From: Fibrobacter sp. | GTDB taxonomy: Bacteria > Fibrobacterota > Fibrobacteria > Fibrobacterales > Fibrobacteraceae | Direction of reading: 5' to 3' | Assembly: GCA_016295375.1 (NCBI GenBank) | Contig: JAEDLI010000099.1 | Coordinates: 1 to 8,956 of the forward strand | DNA length: 8,956 bases | Shown: positions 5,034 to 8,956 of the stretch, piece after piece | Layout of the letters: each line of letters begins with the position of its first letter | How positions within the stretch are numbered: position 1 is the stretch's first letter | Program-made: the position numbers and the translations under genes | Notes under the pieces: generated by a model | What the model saw: only the letters and a program-made list of their open reading frames with translations | Told to the model about the DNA's origin: nothing | The model's database searches: none

Positions 5034-8000
5034 CTACATCCCCATGTTCTTGCGGGTCTGCTCGCGGCGGAGGCGGACGATTTCCTTTTCGATGAGGAGC
5101 TTTTCTACGGCCGGGATATCTTCGTGACGCCGAATGGCATCCTTGTACAGGGCGTTGGCCAGTTCGGGTTCACGGGCCAGGAACGATATGACGGCGACGT
5201 TCCGGAGGAAGAATTCGTCCATGTTCTTGATTTCGTACTTTTCGTAGAAATCCGCCACCAACTTGGCGGCCGTCGCGTAGTCCTTGGCACGGGCCGTCTC
5301 CAGGATGTTGAACTCGTCCACGAAGGAGGCGGGAAACACCCCGGCATTCACCAAGTCGCGAACCTTTGTATAAACGGCATTGGTGTCGCGGGCTTCCATG
5401 GGAATGCCCCTCACCCACTCAATGTATTCCTCACGGAACTTCTTCCATTCGGGAGAGGCCTCTGCCACGGCAAAGCGGGGCTTTTGCGCCGCGACCGTTT
5501 GAGTCGTTGAGTCCGCGGTCACGCTATCCTGCGGAGCGGGGGCCTGGGCACCTGCGCGCATCAGGGAATCCGTGCGGATCAGGTAAGCGAGCAGCGCGTT
5601 TTCGCGGTAGGTGTCCCTGTTCTGCATCATGGCCTTGACCTTGGTGGGCCTGCGGAGCGCGTAATCGGCACTGTCCAGGTATTCGGGCCAGCAGACTTCG
5701 CAGCTGTCGAACACCTGCACAATATGGGCGTTGGAATGCACGAAGCGGGCCTCTTCAGCCTTGTTGTCTACGATGGGCGTGAAGATACTGTTGGGCTGGA
5801 TGTTTTCCATCATGGGCCGGACCATCTTGGAGGTGAACAGGAAATTCTGTTCGCCGAAGAAGTCGGGCTCCCGATGGATGCGCTCGAATTCCGCCACCAG
5901 CACGGGGTCGGTGCTGAACCGCCCGATGTTCTTCTGGATTACCGGCTGGTCGCTTGCGATAATGATGATGTCGGGTTCTTCGGGAGCGCGGTAGAGGCTC
6001 ACGTAGGGGAACACCACGTCCAGTGCCTTCAAGATGTTCAGGAACAGCTGGTCGTTGAATTCGTAGGTCTGGATCCACTGGACCCAAAGTCCACCGGGTT
6101 TCATGTAGCGGCGCATCTTGGCGTAGAACTCGTGACTGAAAAGGCTCGCCACGCCGCTGACCCAGGGGTTGCTGGGCACGCTAATCAGCAGGTCGTACTT
6201 GCGGCGGTTGGTGAGGAAAAACGTCTGGGCGTCGTCGATGTAAATGTGGATGCGGGGGTCGTCGTAGCCGCGGGCGTTCCAGGGATAGAACCCGCGAGCA
6301 AGATTCATCATCTCGTCTTCGATTTCCACGCAGTCAAAGTCCTTCAGCAGCGGGTCGACCAGCAGGTAATGGGCACCCATGCCGGAGCCAAATCCCACCA
6401 TGCCCGCGTCGTAGGGCTCGGAGCGCACCGCCATGGGCATGAACGCCGTGGCCGCCTGGGTCAGTTCGTCCCCTTCGATGGGGTGCTTGCGGTCCTTGCT
6501 CATGCTGGCGTCGGCCTTGCCGTTGGTCTTGATGTACCAATGCACATCGGACTCGTGGAAACTGATGGTAGCCGTCTTTCCGTCCTTCACCACAATCTTT
6601 TCGTCGGGATGCAGGTTCTTGTAGGCGCGGAACGCACCGGAGGTCACCAGGTGCGGGTCAAAATTCACGAAGATGGAAGGCAGAACCATCAGGGCCGCCA
6701 CCAGGTAGAAAGGCACGCTGTAGCGGAACTTTTTACGATAGACCACCAGCAGCACAAAACCGATGGCAAAGTCCAGCACGGCGGCAAGCACCAGGGCGCC
6801 CTTCAGCTGCAAGAATGGCAAGAGAATCAGGCCGCCACCTGCCGAACCGATGATGGAGCCCACCGTATTCCAGCCGTAAACCTTGCCGATGGGGGCTTCG
6901 CTCTTGAAGGCCCGGGTGAGAATCACCGTGATGAGCGGGAGCGTCATGCCCGCAAAGAAACTGGTAGGCACCATCCACAAAACGGAAAGGGCATACTTGA
7001 AAAGGCTCCAGCAGATATAGCCGTCGGCGGTGGTGTTGAAAATCTGGTTCGCCTCGTTCATCATGCCCCAGAAGGGCTTGTGGAAGTACAGCGTGCACAG
7101 GGCGAAAAACGCCATAAAAATCTGGGCCAGGGAAAGGATGACCAAGGAATCTTTTTTCAAAAGTTTTCCGCTGACGGCACTTCCGATGGCAAGCCCCAGA
7201 ATAAAAGCCGAAAGCATCTGGTCGAAGCTATGGCTGGAACTGCCCATCAAGAGGCTGAGCAGGCGTATCCAGACAATCTCGTAAACGAAAGAGGTAAGCC
7301 CCGTAATGGCCGCAATCCAGAGCCAGGTGTTCTTGGGCGGCATGGGCAGCTTGTGTTCGGCAACGTAATCGACGTTCAGCGGCTCGGCGGCACGGTTTGA
7401 ACCCGCCGTGGAACTTTCCGAACCAGCCGTGGCACGGTCCGCTCCCGCATCCGTAGCATCGTCCTCGTCGTCCTCCTTGTTGGGCGATGTTGCAAACCCG
7501 ATGTAGCCGAAAACCGCCGCCAGCAAGAAGTTGATAGAAGCCGCCACGCAGAGGGTGGCGTGGTTTCCCAGTTCAGGGATCAGCAGGTAGCTGGTCACCA
7601 GAATGCCGATAGCAGAACCCAGGCTGTTGGTAAAGTAGAGCATGGGAAGCGAAAGTTCCTGACCGCTCTTGCGCAGGAGCCCCGCCGCAATGAAGGGGAA
7701 GGTCATGCCCACCGCAATGGCGATGGGGAGCGTAGAACCCGTAGCCAGCACCACCTTGGTAATCTCGGCGCCGGTAAAGCCCAGGCCCGCAATCCATTCA
7801 CTATCAAAGAAAAATCCCGTGAGCAGGTTGTAGAGGGGGTGGTAAGCCAGGCCGCCAATACCGATGGCCAGTTCCACCGCCGCATAGCCAAGCAGGGGCC
7901 GCTTTACCCATTCCACCATCTTGCCCGCAATAAAACTACCGATGGCAAGACCGCCCATGTAAATGCACAGCGTGAGCACCTGGCCGTAGCTGGCGTGGCC

Positions 8001-8093
8001 CAAGAAAAGCTTGAGGTAACGGGCCCAGGAACCTTCGTAAATGAGGCCGGCAAAACCCGAAAGCGCAAAGAGGAAATAGACTAGGATGTTCAT
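5034..8093 (-). CDS. fused MFS-like / spermidine-synthase-like membrane protein
   Basis: 1019 residues. Residues 1-200 are an N-terminal block of membrane helices beginning with the family's typical LSGFAGLIYEGSWAR. An acidic, low-complexity linker (205-240) follows, and 255-475 form a second helix block starting LTSFVYEIVWIRLL. The two blocks repeat each other. About 490-715 is a cytoplasm-type SpeE-like Rossmann domain: glycine-rich loop GFGSGMGAHY (567-576), acidic EIEDEMM (590-596), YIDDAQTFF (618-626) and YDLLISVPSNPW (633-644). Where true spermidine synthases have DxxD in YDVIIVDSTDP, here the aspartates are V639 and N642. Aminopropyl transfer is therefore unlikely, and the domain may bind SAM or a related nucleoside without making spermidine. 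Residues 720-1019 are mostly helical, with CEVC (798-801), a Ser/Thr/Ala/Gln linker (about 845-872) and a TPR-like end (930-1010). The family is widespread but its function is not established. The DUF3298-type gene lies 45 nt upstream on the same strand, so co-transcription is possible. Confidence 0.85.
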   Translation of the reverse strand: MNILVYFLFALSGFAGLIYEGSWARYLKLFLGHASYGQVLTLCIYMGGLAIGSFIAGKMVEWVKRPLLGYAAVELAIGIGGLAYHPLYNLLTGFFFDSEWIAGLGFTGAEITKVVLATGSTLPIAIAVGMTFPFIAAGLLRKSGQELSLPMLYFTNSLGSAIGILVTSYLLIPELGNHATLCVAASINFLLAAVFGYIGFATSPNKEDDEDDATDAGADRATAGSESSTAGSNRAAEPLNVDYVAEHKLPMPPKNTWLWIAAITGLTSFVYEIVWIRLLSLLMGSSSHSFDQMLSAFILGLAIGSAVSGKLLKKDSLVILSLAQIFMAFFALCTLYFHKPFWGMMNEANQIFNTTADGYICWSLFKYALSVLWMVPTSFFAGMTLPLITVILTRAFKSEAPIGKVYGWNTVGSIIGSAGGGLILLPFLQLKGALVLAAVLDFAIGFVLLVVYRKKFRYSVPFYLVAALMVLPSIFVNFDPHLVTSGAFRAYKNLHPDEKIVVKDGKTATISFHESDVHWYIKTNGKADASMSKDRKHPIEGDELTQAATAFMPMAVRSEPYDAGMVGFGSGMGAHYLLVDPLLKDFDCVEIEDEMMNLARGFYPWNARGYDDPRIHIYIDDAQTFFLTNRRKYDLLISVPSNPWVSGVASLFSHEFYAKMRRYMKPGGLWVQWIQTYEFNDQLFLNILKALDVVFPYVSLYRAPEEPDIIIIASDQPVIQKNIGRFSTDPVLVAEFERIHREPDFFGEQNFLFTSKMVRPMMENIQPNSIFTPIVDNKAEEARFVHSNAHIVQVFDSCEVCWPEYLDSADYALRRPTKVKAMMQNRDTYRENALLAYLIRTDSLMRAGAQAPAPQDSVTADSTTQTVAAQKPRFAVAEASPEWKKFREEYIEWVRGIPMEARDTNAVYTKVRDLVNAGVFPASFVDEFNILETARAKDYATAAKLVADFYEKYEIKNMDEFFLRNVAVISFLAREPELANALYKDAIRRHEDIPAVEKLLIEKEIVRLRREQTRKNMGM

Positions 8094-8122
8094 GGCGTAA
8101 ATTTATATAAAAAAGACGCCAT
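8092..8122. repeat. 7-bp inverted repeat around the -10 region of the fusion gene
   Basis: ATGGCGT (8092-8098) and ACGCCAT (8116-8122) are perfect inverted copies separated by 17 nt of AT-rich sequence containing the candidate -10. The left arm includes bases of the start codon of the fusion gene. In DNA it could be an operator. In RNA it would matter only for transcripts that read through from the upstream gene, where a hairpin would sequester the ATG. Confidence 0.5.
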
Positions 8123-8132
8123 CCTAAGTCAA
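8098..8132 (-). promoter_or_regulatory. candidate promoter of the fusion gene
   Basis: Minus-strand TTGACT (8132-8127, 5/6 to consensus), a 17-nt spacer, and TATATA (8109-8104). Initiation would be near 8097, about 4 nt before the ATG at 8093. The overlapping TATAAA (8107-8102) would put initiation at about the ATG. No Shine-Dalgarno precedes the start. The whole element fits in the 45-nt gap after the upstream gene. Confidence 0.55.
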
Positions 8133-8138
8133 AGAATT

Positions 8139-8956
8139 TTACGAACCTCCGCCTTCAGTAAGACCGAATTCCCGGCGGGCCCAAGTTTCCATATAGGGCA
8201 GAATTTCCTTGTAAGGCACCACGATCATCACGCTGCCGTGGGAATGCCAGCCGATTTCGAAAGAGTACCCGTCAAAACCGATACCTTCCTTCAAAAAAGA
8301 AGGTTCCAACTTGAAATCTATGTCGATGGCATCGGCCTTGGCATCGTATTTTTCCGCATATTTGCGAAGAAGCGATACAATCGCTTTCTTTTCTTCTGGA
8401 TTGAAAATAGTGGAATCAACCAGCGACCCGTCTTTCTTTGAGAATGTGCGATGATACTCGTAATTGTATCCTCCGGCAGCACCGGCAGTGTACTCGGCTT
8501 TCGAAATATAATAAGTCGTCCACAGCTGTGAATCGAACGCGACATCTATGCTGTCCTGGCGTTCGTATCTGAGAGTGGCGGCGACTTCCGTCTGGGCGCT
8601 GTCAAAATACCAGTCACCGGGATAATTCCTGAGTTCGGATTCAATGGACCGCTTGTATGCTTCCACCTGACGGTAAAGGGCTCTTTTATGAATTTCTCTT
8701 ATATGTCCAGCATCAAGGACCGTGTCTGCATCGGTCAAGTCATCGCCCAGCAACCCCTTGATGATTTTCCGGTGGACCCATTTAGGATAAACTTGGAATC
8801 TCGGCAACTTCCAATGCAAGGAAACCGTGTAAAACCTGGTACTGTCGCGTTCCGTCCCATAATTGGTGAATTCCATACAGTCCTTCTTTTTTGTGGGGTC
8901 ACATTCAATCAATTCGTCGTCATGCATGGCGATTTTCGCCTTGACCCGCTCCAGAT
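8139..8956 (-). CDS. DUF4163/DUF3298-type protein (RsiV/PdaC C-terminal-like), cut by window edge
   Basis: At least 271 codons are visible. The frame has an ATG at 8927 but stays open through the right edge (LERVKAKIA precedes it), so the true start and any signal peptide or lipobox are probably outside. From the internal Met, residues about 47-165 follow the DUF4163 pattern (YP near the start, a charged helical region, then WTTYYISKAEYTAGAAGG at 136-153). Residues about 155-245 follow DUF3298: YEYHRTFSKKDGSLVD, the IFNPEEKKAIVSLLRKYAEK helix, then FDGYSFEIGWHSHGSVMIVVPYKEI (about 218-242). This tail corresponds to the family's 'F..Y.pYEIapYa.G...v.ipy.el' end, but with HSHG in place of the usual tyrosine-containing stretch. 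In RsiV this fold is extracytoplasmic and binds lysozyme, and in PdaC it precedes a peptidoglycan deacetylase. Here it seems to stand at the C-terminus with no enzyme after it. Function unknown, probably envelope-located. One counted row is 40% GC, lower than its neighbours. Confidence 0.65.
   Translation of the reverse strand, partial: LERVKAKIAMHDDELIECDPTKKKDCMEFTNYGTERDSTRFYTVSLHWKLPRFQVYPKWVHRKIIKGLLGDDLTDADTVLDAGHIREIHKRALYRQVEAYKRSIESELRNYPGDWYFDSAQTEVAATLRYERQDSIDVAFDSQLWTTYYISKAEYTAGAAGGYNYEYHRTFSKKDGSLVDSTIFNPEEKKAIVSLLRKYAEKYDAKADAIDIDFKLEPSFLKEGIGFDGYSFEIGWHSHGSVMIVVPYKEILPYMETWARREFGLTEGGGS

Noticed and set aside
5014..5036. Short palindromes between the convergent genes as a bidirectional terminator
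   Set aside because: CTAAG-C-CTTAG has a one-base centre that cannot form a hairpin loop, TAGGCCTA is only 8 bp, and there is no T-run on either strand.
5724..7400. 558-codon plus-strand ORF opposite the membrane fusion gene
   Set aside because: A codon-bias shadow rich in His/Gly/Val with no domain, signal peptide or start signal. The opposite strand has a convincing 1019-residue protein.

Overview
The window is a chromosomal stretch of a Gram-negative, double-membrane bacterium. It contains a lipoprotein with a lipobox, two outer-membrane beta-barrel proteins with signal peptides, and a large inner-membrane protein. The style of the proteins (Ser/Asp/Thr/Ala/Glu-rich linkers, short barrels ending in an aromatic residue, a SpeE-like/MFS fusion) suggests Fibrobacter or a close relative (Fibrobacterota). 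That placement is inference from protein resemblance, not a database match. No RNA genes, insertion sequences, CRISPR arrays or phage genes were seen.

Layout. At 1-1559 (minus) lies the N-terminal two thirds of leucyl-tRNA synthetase (leuS), cut by the window edge. A 166-base divergent intergenic region (1560-1725) follows. It holds a Shine-Dalgarno for leuS, a perfect 4x7-nt tandem repeat, a possible 23-codon leader ORF with adjacent Leu codons, and two back-to-back promoter candidates. On the plus strand come a lipoprotein (1726-3168) whose C-terminus looks like an HNH/EndoVII-type toxin nuclease, an outer-membrane barrel protein with a long acidic linker (3212-4315), and a second, smaller barrel (4403-5017). 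The barrels are preceded by their own promoter-like sequences. Converging on these from the right are a 1019-residue fused MFS/spermidine-synthase-like membrane protein (5034-8093, minus) and, upstream of it on the same strand, a DUF4163/DUF3298 (RsiV/PdaC C-terminal-like) protein that runs off the right edge (8139-8956, minus).

How the genes relate. There is no obvious pathway linking them. leuS is housekeeping, while the rest are cell-envelope proteins of mostly unknown role. The most notable biological candidate is the lipoprotein nuclease. A lipobox N-terminus joined to an HHxx...QLVPxxxH...HTG nuclease tail is the architecture of lipoprotein-borne polymorphic toxins such as Myxococcus SitA, yet no immunity-sized gene lies beside it in this window. 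A second recurring signal is at the starts of the four complete genes. Each has a -10-like hexamer only 6-10 nt before the ATG and no Shine-Dalgarno, which predicts leaderless or nearly leaderless mRNAs. leuS, by contrast, has a clear Shine-Dalgarno.

All base-composition statements come from a few hand-counted rows. Promoter calls are by eye.
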